Below the pieces are notes generated by a model. That model was not told where the DNA came from and did not search any database. It was given only the letters and a program-made list of their open reading frames with translations. A stretch of 64,000 nt of DNA. It comes from Raphanus sativus. Taxonomy: Eukaryota > Streptophyta > Magnoliopsida > Brassicales > Brassicaceae. The stretch spans positions 25,832,293 to 25,896,292 of the forward strand of contig NC_079514.1 in the NCBI RefSeq assembly GCF_000801105.2, written 5' to 3'. This document shows positions 10,003 through 22,999 of this stretch, piece by piece (position 1 is the first letter of the stretch; each line of letters opens with the position of its first letter). The position numbers and the translations under genes are program-made.

Positions 10003-10124
10003 GGCAAAGATTTTACTATTCACCCCGACCTTCGACACGATTTCGTCTCCATACTTTCCTCGCGAACCATACCGCAAGCTAGGACCTACGAACCCTACGG
10101 CTCCTAGCTAGCTAGAGGGCTAAC

Positions 10125-11088
10125 TGTTGGGGTCAAAATCGGTCAAGACGAAATCGATGTCCGAAAGTCTCGGAAAAACATGAAAAATGTTAGAGCAACC
10201 TCGAGAGACTAATTGTTAATCGAGAAACCTCGGGAAAATATTAAGTTCGAGATTAATCATCTCGAAATCAACTGCTAGAAACATTTTCTACACAAGGAAA
10301 AACCTACGGAAAACTAAAAACGCAAAAAACACGCACACGCCGAAGGAACTGAGCAGCCAACTCCGGACGTGGCCGTGGCCGCCGGGCGGCTAGCCCCGTG
10401 CTGGCCGTGGCCGCCGGCGGCTAGCGCACGTGCTGGCCTTGGCCGCCGGCGGCTAGCGCCCGTGCTGAAAGGGACCAAACCCGATCGAACAACCCGTTTA
10501 CGATTTTCTAAAAGAATAGATACGACGGTTTACAATTATCTTTGCATGACAAGATAAATGTTAAACTTCCGAAAAGATAAACGTCAACTTTCCGAAAAGA
10601 TAAATGTCAACTTTCCCGATAAACGCGAAAGCCGACGAAAATGGAAAAAGTCCAGCCCGCGGCGGACTCAGCCCATCAAGGATAGACCGTCATATGGGAG
10701 TATATAAGCAAAGCTAGGAGCAGAGGAAGGGGGATCCGAAATCAGAAGAAAGAAACCACTCCAGAGCAACTTAGAACTTAGGCGCTTATTTCCTTTTTTA
10801 GCGAGCTGCGACTCAACTAGGTTAGATCTAGGTTTTGAGACTAGCGACGATCGACAGCTCTTGCGGCCGATATCTCGACCTGTTGTCCAATGCTCTCCGC
10901 AGATTCGGAAATAAGATTCTTTCTTTTTGCTCTCTTTATTTTACGCATTTATTCCCAAACTAGACTCGTATTAACTTTGTCGTGCGTGGCCCAGCAGATA
11001 GCCGGGATCCTCGGGGAAAACTAGGTCAACTTAGTTTTCCTACGTTTTAACTTAACTAAAATCGACAGTGCGAATTTCGGTTCCCACA
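10125..11088 (+). repeat. T1 3' LTR (964 bp)
   Basis: Starts TGTTGGGGTC after the tract AGAGGGCTAAC and ends GGTTCCCACA before AGCAT. It has only three minisatellite units (about 10370-10466) and jumps from the array straight to GAAAGGGACC, lacking about 300 bp present in the 5' LTR. Its TATA box is at 10701-10708 and the U5 stem at 11015-11023/11032-11040. Confidence 0.92.
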
Positions 11089-11093
11089 AGCAT

Positions 11094-11530
11094 CTGACTA
11101 CAGTACTTTGCAGTTGTACGTCATGCCCCCTTGATGTATTTAGCTCGTAGCGTCTTTAATGCAGGATTTGGGTAGCACTAGTACGGTGGTCCCCAAGTAA
11201 CTTTTGATCTTATAGCCTTTATGCAGGGCCCGAGGTGCAGACAATGTGATAGGGTTGATCATACCTGTTCCTTATATGTCGTACACCCATGTGAGTAGTC
11301 TCACTAGTATATGGGGTTTGCTAAGATCTAAGGTCCCTTAGGGCCTGACCTAGCCCGTATGCCCCTTTAAGTACATTGGAGTTCCTATAACCCATTTAGC
11401 CGTAACTAATAATGTATTTTATAAACTTAGTCCGGAGACGTTATCGCATACATAGGAGTAGGAAACCATAGTACTTAAATATATAATATTAATAGTAATT
11501 ATATATAAAGCTTGATCTGGGGACCTTACT
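11094..11530. other. Non-coding sequence beyond H integrase
   Basis: 437 bp between the T1 target duplication and the minus-strand integrase stop of H. It should hold H's 3' untranslated region in reverse and possibly the far side of the F1 locus. The last part is AT-rich. No ORF or LTR boundary was recognised. Confidence 0.5.
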
Positions 11531-14437
11531 TTAGAAGTGATAGAATTTGAGGTGCAAGGCGTTCCAGCAGTTGGGTTGGACCTTACCGTCGCTGTCTTCC
11601 AGCTTATAGGCTCCGGCCCCCTGCACCTCTATTCCCTTATAGGGTCCTTCCCATCCATGAGCGAGTTTTCCGGCTGATTTGTCCCTTGTGTGGTCACAGA
11701 CTCGCCTTAGGACCCAGTCCCCTTTCTGGAAGGTTCTGGATCTGACCTTTTTGTTATAGCTCCTGGCTACTTTCAACTGGTAGGACGCGTTTCTAAGGCG
11801 GGCCGCCTCTCTCTTTTCATCGAGTAGGTCTAGACTCAGGGATATTAGCTCATTGTTCTCTTCCTGGGAGAGGAATCCAGAGACTGTGGTCCTTACGTTC
11901 ACCTCCGTGGGTAATACTGCAGCAGCACGTGGACGAGTGAGAAAGGAGTCTCCTGGGTGGCCGTTTTCGGAGTGGTCCGGTAGGCCCAGAGTACTCTGTG
12001 TAGCTCTTCTGCCCATCGCCGATGAGCGTCTTCTAGGCGTTTCTTGAGCATATTCACCACCGTCTTGTTAGTGGACTCGGCTTGACCGTTTGATTGGGGA
12101 TGTCGTGGTGCTGAATAGGAGAGTTTGATGTTCCAGTCTTTGCAAAACTTTCGAAAGTTGTAGCTCGCGAACTGGGATCCGTTGTCTGTGACGATTTCAT
12201 GAGGGGTCCCGAAGCGTGTGATCACGTTGGTCCATAGGAACTTCCTGATCTGGAGATCTGTTATCTTGGCTAGGGCTTCAACTTCCACCCATTTTGTGAA
12301 GTAGTCGGTCACGACTAGGAGGAAGACCTTTTACCCCGGTGCCATGGGAAATTTCCCTACGATGTCCATGCCCCACTTTCGGAAGGGCCAAGGAGAGCTT
12401 AGAGATTTGAGGTTCTCCGGTGGAAGATTGGAGACTAGCGCGTGCTTCTGGCATTGGCTACAAAGTTTAGCTTGTTTGAGGGAGTGCCTTGCCATGGTTG
12501 GCCAGTAGTACCCAGCTCTTCTGGCTCTGAGCACTAAGCTTCGACCACTGGAATGAGAACCACACTCTCCTTCGTGAAGTTCCTCTAGTATCCTGGCGGC
12601 TTCTCTAGGGGTGAGACATCGCAGGTCAGGCCCCGAGAAAGATCTTCGGTATAGTTTCCTTCGGAAAAGCAGTACCTGGCGGCTTCTCTCTTTATCTTCC
12701 TATTTTCTCTAAATCTGCAGGCAAGATGTCGTATCTCAGGTAGTTAATGATGGGAGTCATCCAGGTCTCCTCTTCATCTACTATGGATACTTCCTCAGGC
12801 TCCGCCTCTTTTTCTGTCGCGGGCCATTGAAATACCAGCAGTGGGATGCTCATATGACTCGTGGTTTCTAGGGCGGACCCTAGATTAGCTAGAGCATCGG
12901 CTTGGGAATTATGCTCCCTAGGGATCTGAGTGAGCTTACAGTTTTGGAACCTTTCGAGCATTCGTTTAGCCACTGATAGGTACCTGACCATACTCGGATA
13001 TTTTGCCTGGTAATCTCCTTGGACCTGGCTTATGATTAATTGTAAGTCGCTGAAGACCTGGATATCTTCTACTCCCATCTGTTTTGCGAGTGACAGCCCT
13101 GCTATTAGAGCTTCGTATTCAGCCTCGTTGTTGGTTGCTTTGAAGTTGCATCGTACGGCCCTTGAGGCTGATTTCCCCGTAGAGGATGTTAGGACTAGTC
13201 CCACGCATGCGCCCCTTACGTTACTGGACCCGTCTACGTATAGCGTCCATTCGCATTTCTCCCCTTCGCTATCGCAAAGCTTTACTTCTTGTTCCAGGAC
13301 TGGAAGCATGGCAGGAGAGAATGGCTGGAAGTATGCCAGGACTTGTGACTTGATGGCCGTTGCAGGTCGGAAGATCACATCGTCCTCTCCCAGCTCTATG
13401 GCCCATTTTGCTAGTCGTCCAGACACTTCCGGCTTGTGAAGGACCGCTTTGATTAGGAAAGAGGTGACAACCACGATCTGATGAGCCTGTAAGTATGGGC
13501 GTAGCTTTCGGGCTACATTAACTAAGGCGAGGGCTAGCTTCTCAAGGTGGCTATAGCGGGTCTCCGCTTCCAGCAGCCATTTGCTCACGTAGTAGATAGG
13601 ATGTTGTTTCCTTCCTTCTTCCCTTACCAGGACCGCACTAACCGCATGCTCTGATACTGCCAAGTAGAGCAATAGGACTTCCCCTTCCAAGGGCTTCGAG
13701 AGGAGAGGTGGAGTAGTGAGATAGGCCTTCAGATCGAATAGGGCTTGCTCACATTTATCGGTCTATTGGAAGTCCTTGGGGTCTTTCAAGGTCTCGAAGA
13801 AGGCGTGCGACTTGTCGGACAGCCTGGAAATGAACCTACTCAGGGCGGCCATCCTTCCTGTCAGTCTTTGAACCTCGACGTTACGAGGGGAATGTATCAC
13901 TTGTATTTCTCTTACCTGCTCTGGGTTGGCTTCGATGCCCCTGTGGGTGACTATATACCCCAGGAACTTCCCAGAGCTTACTCCGAACGAGTACTTTGAA
14001 GGGTTGAGTTTCATATTGTACCTCCTGAGAGTGGTGAATGCCTGTTGAAGGTGTGAGATAAGATCCTCAGCGTCCAGGGATTTCACCAGCATATCATCAA
14101 TATAAACCTCCATGGTCTGCCCTATCTGGTCGGCGAACATCATGTTGACAAGTCTTTGATAGGTTGAACCAGCATTCTTTAATCCGAAAGGCATGACCTT
14201 GTAGCAGTAGATTCACCGGGAGGTCATAAATGAGGTCTTCTCTTGATCGTCGGGATGCATTAGGATTAGGTTATATCCGGAAAATGCATCCATGAAACTC
14301 ATCAGTTGATGACCAGCAGTTGCATCGACTAGCTTGTCGATATGAGGCAAGGGGAAAGGGTGTTTAGGACAGGATTTGTTGAGGTCCCTGAAGTCGATAC
14401 AGACTCTCCACTTCCCATTTTTCTTCCTAACGACCAC
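11531..14437 (-). pseudogene. H pol part 1: RT, RNase H, integrase (minus strand, broken)
   Basis: Reading right to left on the minus strand: RT core (14437-14213, KKNGKWRVCIDFRDLNK), RT palm with the YIDD active site (MEVYIDDMLVKS, in 14194-13763), RNase H and a second RNase-H-like domain (13690-12692; [28 protein letters not shown]), integrase zinc-binding region and core (12534-11899; DIVGKF, IVTDNGSQF, NGQAESTNK), and integrase C-terminus (12016-11531, ending NALHLKFYHF). At least five frame changes or stops separate the pieces. In the second RNase H the usual DSQL appears as DLQL. Sequence upstream of RT is at 61053-61582, displaced by A. The order RT-RH-IN and the doubled RNase H place H in the Tat-type Ty3/gypsy group. 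Confidence 0.9.
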
Positions 14438-15770
14438 TGATAGTGCTCAAATTACCCAGTAGAGCTTACTCTCTCAAATAAGAGGTACAGCTGTAGTACT
14501 TAGGGATCGAATCACGAGGAGCTAGGGAACCAATTAAATAAAATCTACTAATCAATCCTAGGAGAAGTTGGTTTTAATGATGGAAATAAAAATAGCAATT
14601 CCTAAAATGAGCAAGGTGGTTGCTCTAACTAACAATATGATGGGTTGTTTAAATGTGATAAAGAGTGCTAGACATAGGGCTTTTATTCAAGAATGGAGAT
14701 TATAATCTATATAAATGCTTTAACAAGTTGCTTGCATGATACTATAGATCTCATCCGCTTAACTCAAGTGATGTATTACTGGTTAAATAATCTAGATCTC
14801 TGGCCTCAACTGTCGTAATGTTGACACAGAAAAAGAGTCGATCGATATCCTTTTGAGATATCGATCGATACACCTTTCGCAGCGCCGATCGATTCACCTG
14901 TCGCGATATCGATCGACGGCTTCTAGATATGCCTAGGCGCGAGCTGATAATGAACACTAGGTCTCAAGGAGGAGCTGTCGCTCTTCTCAACGGGAGACAA
15001 GCTAGCTCAAATGGATAATTCAATATAATCAAAGATCCTAGTGATCTATATTCTAGTTAGCTAATCTATAACAAGCATAGGGTGCAATCCATTTGATTAG
15101 TACCACAACATAGCAATTATAGTTTGGGGCTAATCCCACAAACCTATTTAAACCTTAGATCTAACAAGTAGACTACTCAGACATAGCTAAGCAATTCATG
15201 ACAATGGATAGATGAGAGAATTGCATAGATAGAAATAAGTAGAAATACAAAAGGAGATGAGAAATCTCTCCAATCTCTCAAAACAATATAAAACTCTAGT
15301 CTCTTGAGTTGTCAAAAGCTTGCTTCTTTCGAAGGTTGCCGTCAAAAAACACTTATCAGGAATATTTAAGCATTTCCATTAGGTTAAAAACTCGTCAGGG
15401 GCAATCTCGTAATTTTGTGAAGTCTTGGTGAAGTAGTCGGCTAAACCATTTCGTCCTCAATATCGATCGACAACACTGATGTGTATCGATCGATTATAAT
15501 CTTCTAGTACGCGGATCTTCTCAGCTACATCGATCGACAACGCAGGATGAGTATCAATCGATTCTTATCGTAATGTTGACTTCCGACTTGGTCTTGAATG
15601 GTCAACTCGGGTGTATCATCTCTTGTACTCCAAAATGCTCTAAAAACATCACTTTCTCACAAAATGCTCCTGAACCTGAAAACATACCTAACAGACTAGA
15701 AAACAGATTAAATATATAATAAAATACTAGTATACCATGGTTAAAAACGGGTAAAATCCATGGTATATCA
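14438..15770 (-). repeat. A 3' LTR (LTR1, 1333 bp)
   Basis: Bounded by TGATAGTGCT and CCATGGTATATCA. Next to it at 15771 is ATTCCCCCAGACTTACTCC, the reverse of a polypurine tract, so it is the 3' LTR of a minus-strand element. It contains six perfect TCGATCGA octamers and a 10-bp terminal inverted repeat (15731-15740 with 15758-15767). Confidence 0.9.
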
Positions 15771-16228
15771 ATTCCCCCAGACTTACTCCTTTGCTTGTTC
15801 TCAAGCAAAAACAGTAGTCTTTGGAAAATGTTTGAAAACAGCAGGGACTCAAAGATTCAAAATATTGAAGTCATAACTCTATGGGTTTGCAATTCATGTC
15901 TAGACATCCTAATCACTAAAGTTCATTATGCCTTATCTTAGCTTAGCAACCAAACTCATCTAGTCAACAACTTAGCAAATCTCATCTCGCATTCCTCTCT
16001 ACTAAACTTATTTCTTAACATAAAATAAAAGTGCAGGCTTTACCTTGGGAGTATCGATCAAAAGACACATGGATTCAACTCAAACAAGTATCTGAACACA
16101 CAGGTAGTCTTCTCTGATCCCTTTCTCCCCTCATCTCTCTTCTCTGAATCTCTTATTAGTTTTAATTTCAACAGGTTTCGATGCCACATAGGTCATCTAG
16201 TCCATCTCATTGACATTTGCATTGTAAT
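15771..16228 (-). other. A 3' UTR stub with polypurine tract
   Basis: The last 458 bp of A's internal region, reversed. It begins with ATTCCCCCAGACTT (polypurine tract on minus) and ends GTAAT at the B insertion point. No ORF is supported. The same stub follows LTRs 2-5. Confidence 0.8.
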
Positions 16229-17578
16229 TGATAGTGCTCAAATTACCCAGTAGAGCTTACTCTCTCAAATAAGAAGTACAGCTGTAGTACTTAGGGATCG
16301 AATCACGAGGAGCTAGGGAACCAATTAAATAAAATCTACTAATCAATCCTAGGCAAGTTTGGTTTATATGATAGAAATAAAAATAACAATTCCTAAAATG
16401 AGCAAGGTAGTTGCTCTAACTAACAATATGATGGGTTGTTTAAATGTGATAAAGTGTGCTAGACATAGGGTTTCTATTCAGGAATGGAGATTATAATCTC
16501 TATAAATGCTTTAAAGAGTTGCTTGCATGATACTATGGATCTCAGCCGCTTAACTCAAGTGAAGTGTCACTGGTTAAAATATCTAGATCTCTGGCCACAC
16601 CTTTCGCATGATGACACAGAAAAAGAGTCGGTCGATATCCTTTTGAGATATCGAGCGATACACCTTTCGCAGCGCCGATCGATCACCTGTCGGGATATCG
16701 ATCGATGGCTTCTAGATCTGCCTAGGCGCGAGCCGAATATGACCACAAGGTCTCAAGGAGGAACTGTCGTTCTTCTCAACGGGAGACAGGCAAGCTCAAA
16801 TGGATAATTCAAGATAATCAAAGATCCTAGTGATCTATGTTCTAGTTAGCTAATCTAAAACAAGCATAGGGTGCAATCCATTTGATGAGTATCACAACTT
16901 AGCAATTATAGTTTGGGGCTAATCCCACAAACCTATTTGAACCCTAGATCTAACAAGTAGACTACTCAGACATAGCTAAGCAATTCATAATAATAGATAG
17001 ATGAAAATATTGCATAGATAGAATAAAGTAGAAATACAAAAGGAGACGAGAAATCTCTCCAATCTCTCAAACAAATAAAACTCTAGTCTCTCTCTCACAC
17101 TCTCTGCTTTGAGGGTTGTTAAAAGGTTGCTTCTTTCGAAGGTTGCCGTCAAAAGACACTTAGCAGGAATATTTAAGCATTTTCATTAGGTTAAAAACTC
17201 GTCAGGGACAATCTCGTAATTTGGTGAAGTCTTGGTGAAGTAGTCGGCTAAACCATTTCGTCCTCGATATCGATCGACAACACTGGATGTGTATCGATCG
17301 ATTATAATCTTCTAATACGCGGATCTTCTCAGCTACATCGATCGACAACTCAGGATGAGTATCGATCGATTATAATCACAATGTTGACTTCCGACTTAGT
17401 CTTGTATGGTCAATTCGGGTGTATCATCTCCTGCACTCCAAAATGCTCTAAAAACATCACTTTCTCACAAAATGCTCCTGAACCTGAAAACATACCTAAC
17501 TGACTAGAAAACAGATTAAATATATAATAAAATACTAGTATACCATGGTTAAAAACGGGTAAAATCCATGGTATATCA
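16229..17578 (-). repeat. LTR2 of the array
   Basis: 1350 bp, TGATAGTGCT to GGTATATCA. It is preceded by GTAAT, a one-base variant of the GTAAC junction. It carries the palindromic octamers and terminal hairpin typical of this family. Confidence 0.88.
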
Positions 17579-18035
17579 ACTCCCCCAGACTTACTCCTTT
17601 GCTTGTCCTCAAGCAAAAACAATAGTCTTTGGAAAATGTTTGAAAACAGCAGGAACTCAAAGATTCAAAATATTGAAGTCATCACTCTATTGGTTTGCAA
17701 TTCATGTCTAAACATCCTAATCACTGAAGTTCATTATGCCTTATCTTAGCTTAGCAACCAAACTCATCTAGTCAACAACTTAGCAAATCTCATCTTGCAT
17801 TCCCCTCTACTAAACTTATTTCTTAACATAAAATAAAAGTGCAGGATTTACCTTGGGAGTATCGATCAAAAGACACATGGATTCAACCCAAACAAGTATC
17901 TGAACACACAGGTAGTCTTCTCTGATCCCTTTCTCCCCTCATCTTCTTCTCTGAATCTCTTATTAGTTTCAATTTCAACAAGTTTCGATGCCACATAGGT
18001 CATGTAGTCTATCTCATTGACATTTGCATTGTAAC

Positions 18036-19386
18036 TGATAGTGCTCAAATTACCCAGTAGAGCTTACTCTCTCAAATAAGAGGTACAACTGTAGTACTTA
18101 GGGATCGAATCACGAGGAGCTAGGGAACCAATTAAATAAAATCTACTAATCAATCCTAGGCAAGTTTGGTTTATATGATAGAAATAAAAATAACAATTCC
18201 TAAAATGAGCAAGGTAGTTGCTCTAACTAACAATATGATGGGTTGTTTAAATGTGATAAAGAGTGCTAGACATAGGGTTTCTATTCAGGAATGGAAATTA
18301 TAATCTCTATAAATGCTTTAACAAGTTGCTTGCATGATACTATAGATCTCAGCCGCTTAACTCAAGTCAAGTGTCACTGGTTAAAATATCTAGATCTCTG
18401 GCCACACCTTTCGCATGATGACACAGAAAAAGAGTCGGTCGATATCCTTTTGAGATATCGAGCAATACACCTTTCGCAGCGCCGATCGATTCACCAGTCG
18501 GGATATCGATCGATGGCTTCTAGATCTGCCTAGGCGCGAGCCGAATATGACCACAAGGTCTCAATGAGGAATTGTCGTTCTTCTCAACGGGAGACAGGCA
18601 AGCTCAAATGGATAATTCAAGATAATCAAAGATCCTAGTGATCTATGTTCTAGTTAGCTAATCTCAAACAAGCATAGGGTGCAATCCATTTGATGAGTAT
18701 CACAACTTAGCAATTATAGTTTGGGGCTAATCCCACAAACCTATTTGAACCCTAGATCTAACAAGTAGACTACTCAGACATAGCTAAGCAATTCATAACA
18801 ATAGATAGATGAAAATATTGCATAGATAGAATAAAGTAGAAATACAAAAGGAGACGAGAAATCTCTCCAATCTCTCAAACAAATAAAACTCTAGTCTCTC
18901 TCTCACACTCTCTGCTTTGAGGGTTGTTAAAAGCTTGCTTCTTTCGAAGGTTGCCGTCAAAAGACACTTAGCAGGAATATTTAATCATTTCCATTAGGTT
19001 AAAAACTCGTCAGGGGCAATTTCGTAATTTGGTGAAGTCTTGGTGAAGTAGTCGGCTAAACCATTTCGTCCTCGATATCGATCGACAACACTAGATGTGT
19101 ATCGATCGATTATAATCTTCTAGTACGCGGATCTTCTCAGCTACATCGATCGACAACTCATGATGAGTATCGATCGATTATAATCGCAATGTTGACTTCC
19201 GACTTAGTCTTGAATGGTCAATTCAGGTGTATCATCTCCTGCACTCCAAAATGCTCTAAAAACATCACTTTCTAACAAAATGCTCCTGAACCTGAAAACA
19301 TACCTAACAGACTAGAAAACAGATTAAATATAAAATAAAATACTAGTATACCATGGTTAAAAACGGGTAAAATCCATGGTATATCA
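18036..19386 (-). repeat. LTR3 of the array
   Basis: 1351 bp with the same termini. It matches LTR4 at all but about six positions by eye, including shared private changes (AGCAATACACC, CACCAGTCGGG, CAATGAGGAATTG). It marks the most recent duplication in the array. Confidence 0.9.
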
Positions 19387-19843
19387 ACTCCCCCAGACTT
19401 ACTCCTTTGCTTGTCCTCAAGCAAAAACAGTAGTCTTTGGAAAATGTTTGAAAACAGCAGGAACTCAAAGATTCAAAATATTGAAGTCATCACTCTATTG
19501 GTTTGCAATTCATGTCTAAACATCCTAATCAATGAAGTTCATTATGCCTTATCTTAGCTTAGCAACCAAACTCATCTAGTCAACAACTTAGCAAATCTCA
19601 TCTTGCATTCCCCTCTACTAAACTTATTTCTTAACATAAAATAAAACTGCAGGATTTACCTTGGGAGTATCGATCAAAAGACACATGGATTCAACCCAAA
19701 CAAGTATCTGAACACACAGGTAGTCTTCTCTGATCCCTTTCTCCCCTCATCTTCTTCTCTGAATCTCTTATTAGTTTCAATTTCAACAAGTTTCGATGCC
19801 ACATAGGTCATGTAGTCTATCTCATTGACATTTGCATTGTAAC

Positions 19844-21194
19844 TGATAGTGCTCAAATTACCCAGTAGAGCTTACTCTCTCAAATAAGAGGTACAACTGT
19901 AGTACTTAGGGATCGAATCACGAGGAGCTAGGGAACCAATTAAATAAAATCTACTAATCAATCCTAGGCAAGTTTGGTTTATATGATAGAAATAAAAATA
20001 ACAATTCCTAAAATGAGCAAGGTAGTTGCTCTAACTAACAATATGATGGGTTGTTTAAATGTGATAAAGAGTGCTAGACATAGGGTTTCTATTCAGGAAT
20101 GGAAATTATAATCTCTATAAATGCTTTAACAAGTTGCTTGCATGATACTATAGATCTCAGCCGCTTAACTCAAGTCAAGTGTCACTGGTTAAAATATCTA
20201 GATCTCTGGCCACACCTTTCGCATGATGACACAGAAAAAGAGTCGGTCGATTTCCTTTTGAGATATCGAGCAATACACCTTTCGCAGCGCCGATCGATTC
20301 ACCAGTCGGGATATCGATCGATGGCTTCTAGATCTGCCTAGGCGCGAGCCGAATATGACCACAAGGTCTCAATGAGGAATTGTCGTTCTTCTCAACGGGA
20401 GACAGGCAAGCTCAAATGGATAATTCAAGATAATCAAAGATCCTAGTGATCTATGTTCTAGTTAGCTAATCTCAAACAAGCATAGGGTGCAATCCATTTG
20501 ATGAGTATCACAACTTAGCAATTATAGTTTGGGGCTAATCCCACAAACCTATTTGAACCCTAGATCTAACAAGTAGACTACTCAGACATAGCTAAGCAAT
20601 TCATAACAATAGATAGATGAAAATATTGCATAGATAGAATAAAGTAGAAATACAAAAGGAGACGAGAAATCTCTCCAATCTCTCAAACAAATAAAACTCT
20701 AGTCTCTCTCTCACACTCTCTGCTTTGAGGGTTGTTAAAAGCTTGCTTCTTTCGAAGGTTGCCGTCAAAAGACACTTAGCAGGAATATTTAAGCATTTCC
20801 ATTAGGTTAAAAACTCGTCAGGGGCAATCTCGTAATTTGGTGAAGTCTTGGTGAAGTAGTCGGCTAAACCATTTCGTCCTCGATATCGATCGACAACACT
20901 AGATGTGTATCGATCGATTATAATCTTCTAGTACGCGGATCTTCTCAGCTACATCGATCGACAACTCATGATGAGTATCGATCGATTATAATCGCAATGT
21001 TGACTTCCGACTTAGTCTTGAATGGTCAATTCAGGTGTATCATCTCCTGCACTCCAAAATGCTCTAAAAACATCACTTTCTCACAAAATGCTCCTGAACC
21101 TGAAAACATACATAACAGACTAGAAAACAGATTAAATATATAATAAAATACTAGTATACCATGGTTAAAAACGGGTAAAATCCATGGTATATCA
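19844..21194 (-). repeat. LTR4 of the array
   Basis: 1351 bp, near-identical to LTR3. The flanking stubs before LTR3 and LTR4 also encode an identical 60-codon minus-strand frame (17866-18048 and 19674-19856), which is spurious but shows how recent the copy is. Confidence 0.9.
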
Positions 21195-21652
21195 ACTCCC
21201 CCAGACTTACTCCTTTGCTTGTCCTCAAGCAAAAACAGTAGTCTTTGGAAAATGTTTGAAAACAGCAGGAACTCAAAGATTCAAAATATTGAAGTCATCA
21301 CTCTATGGGTTTTGCAATTCATGTCTAAACATCCTAATCACTGAAGTTCATTATGCCTTATCTTAGCTTAGCAACCAAACTCATCTAGTCAACAACTTAG
21401 CAAATCTCATCTCGCATTCCCTCTACTAAACTTATTTCTTAACATAAAATAAAAGTGCATGCTTTACCTTGGGAGTATCGATCAAAAGACACATGGATTC
21501 AACTCAAACAAGTATCTGAACACACAGGTAGTCTTCTCTGATCCCTTTCTCCCCTCATCTCTCTTCTCTGAATCTCTTATTAGTTTCAATTTCAACAGGT
21601 TTCGATGCCACATAGGTCATGTAGTCCATCTCATTGACATTTGCATTGTACC

Positions 21653-22999
21653 TGATAGTGGTCAAATTACCCAGTAGAGCTTACTCTCTCAAATAAGAGG
21701 TACAGCTGTAGTACTTAGGGATCGAATCACGAGGAGCTAGGGAACCAATTAAATAAAATCTACTAATCAATCCTAGGCAAGTTTGGTTTATATGATAGAA
21801 ATAAAATAACAATTCCTAAAATGAGCAAGGTAGTTGCTCTAACTAACAATATGATGGGTTGTTTAAATGTGATAAAGAGTGCTAGACATAGGGTTTCTAT
21901 TCAGGAATGGAGATTATAATCTATATAAATGCTTTAACAAGTTGCTTGCATGATACTATAGATCTCAGCCGCTTAACTCAAGTGAAGTATCACTGGTTAA
22001 AATATCTAGATCTCTGGCCACACCTTTTGCATGATGACACAGAAAAAGAGTCGGTCGATATCCTTTTGAGATATCGAGCAATACACCTTTCGCAGCGCCG
22101 ATCGATTCACCTGTCGGGATATCGATCGATGGCTTCTAGATCTGCCTAGGCGCGAGCCGAATATGACCACAAGGTCTCAAGGGAAATGTCGTTCTTCTCA
22201 ACGGAAGACATGCAAGGTCAAATGGATAATTCAAGATAATCAAAGATCCTAGTGGTCTATGTTCTTGTTAGCTAATCTAAAACAAGCATAGGGTGCAATC
22301 CATTTGATGAGTATCACAACTTAGCAATTATAGTTTGGGGCTAATCCCACAAACCTATTTGAACCCTAGATCTAACAAGTAGACTACTCAGACATAGCTA
22401 AGCAATTCATAACAATAGATAGATGAAAATATTGCATAGATAGAATAAAGTAGAAATACAAAAGGAGACGAGAAATTTCTCCAATCTTTCAAACATATAA
22501 AACTCTAGTCTCTCTCTCACACTCTCTGCTTTGAGGGTTGTTAAAAGCTTGCTTCTTTCAAAGGTTGCCGTCAAAAGACACTTAGCAGGAATATTTAAGC
22601 ATTTCCATTAGGTTAAAACTGGTCAGGGGCAATCTCGTAATTTGGTGAAGTCTTGGTGAAGTAGTCGGCTAAACCATTTCGTCCTCGATATCGATCGACA
22701 ACACTGGATGTGTATCGATCGATTATAATCTTCTAGTACGCGGATCTTCTCAGCTACATCGATCGACAACTCAGGATGAGTATCGATCGATTATAATCGC
22801 AATGTTGACTTCCGACTTAGTCTTGAATGGTCAATTCGGGTGTATCATCTCTTGCACTTCAAAATGCTCCAAAAACATCACTTTCTCACAAAATGCTCCT
22901 GAACCTGAAAACATACCTAACATGCTAGAAAACAGATTAAATATATAATAAAATACTAGTATACCATGGTTAAAAACGGGTAAAATCCATGGTATATCA
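21653..22999 (-). repeat. LTR5, B 3' LTR
   Basis: 1347 bp. It starts TGATAGTGGTCAAATT and is followed by a stub (ACTCCCCAAGACTT) that continues without a break into the B body. It is therefore the LTR directly attached to B's 3' end. Its polypurine tract carries an A>T type change on the minus strand relative to the others. Confidence 0.88.

Larger units (their letters stand above)
2808..11088 (+). mobile_element. T1, pol-less Tat-type LTR retrotransposon with target duplication
   Basis: A complete 8.3-kb insertion with perfect 5-bp duplications, AGCAT at 2803-2807 and 11089-11093. Order: 5' LTR (2808-4453), primer-binding site (4454), one gag-protease ORF (4521-7076), non-coding 3' region, antisense spliced gene (9906 to 8078 on minus), polypurine-like tract AGAGGGCTAAC, 3' LTR (10125-11088). 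RT, RNase H and integrase are absent. The sequence just after the gag-protease stop matches the sequence just after the integrase stop of D, so pol appears to be cleanly missing. By hand count the alignable LTR parts differ at roughly 11 positions in about 900, so insertion is fairly recent and needed enzymes in trans. Confidence 0.92.

Noticed and set aside
11094..11530. A solo LTR or host gene exon
   Set aside because: No terminal TG/CA pair with duplication and no open frame was found; it is better read as 3' untranslated sequence of H.
17866..19856. Identical 60-aa ORFs in the tandem array as a conserved small gene
   Set aside because: Identity covers the whole 1.8-kb unit, not just the frame, and the frame is absent or broken in units 1, 2 and 5.
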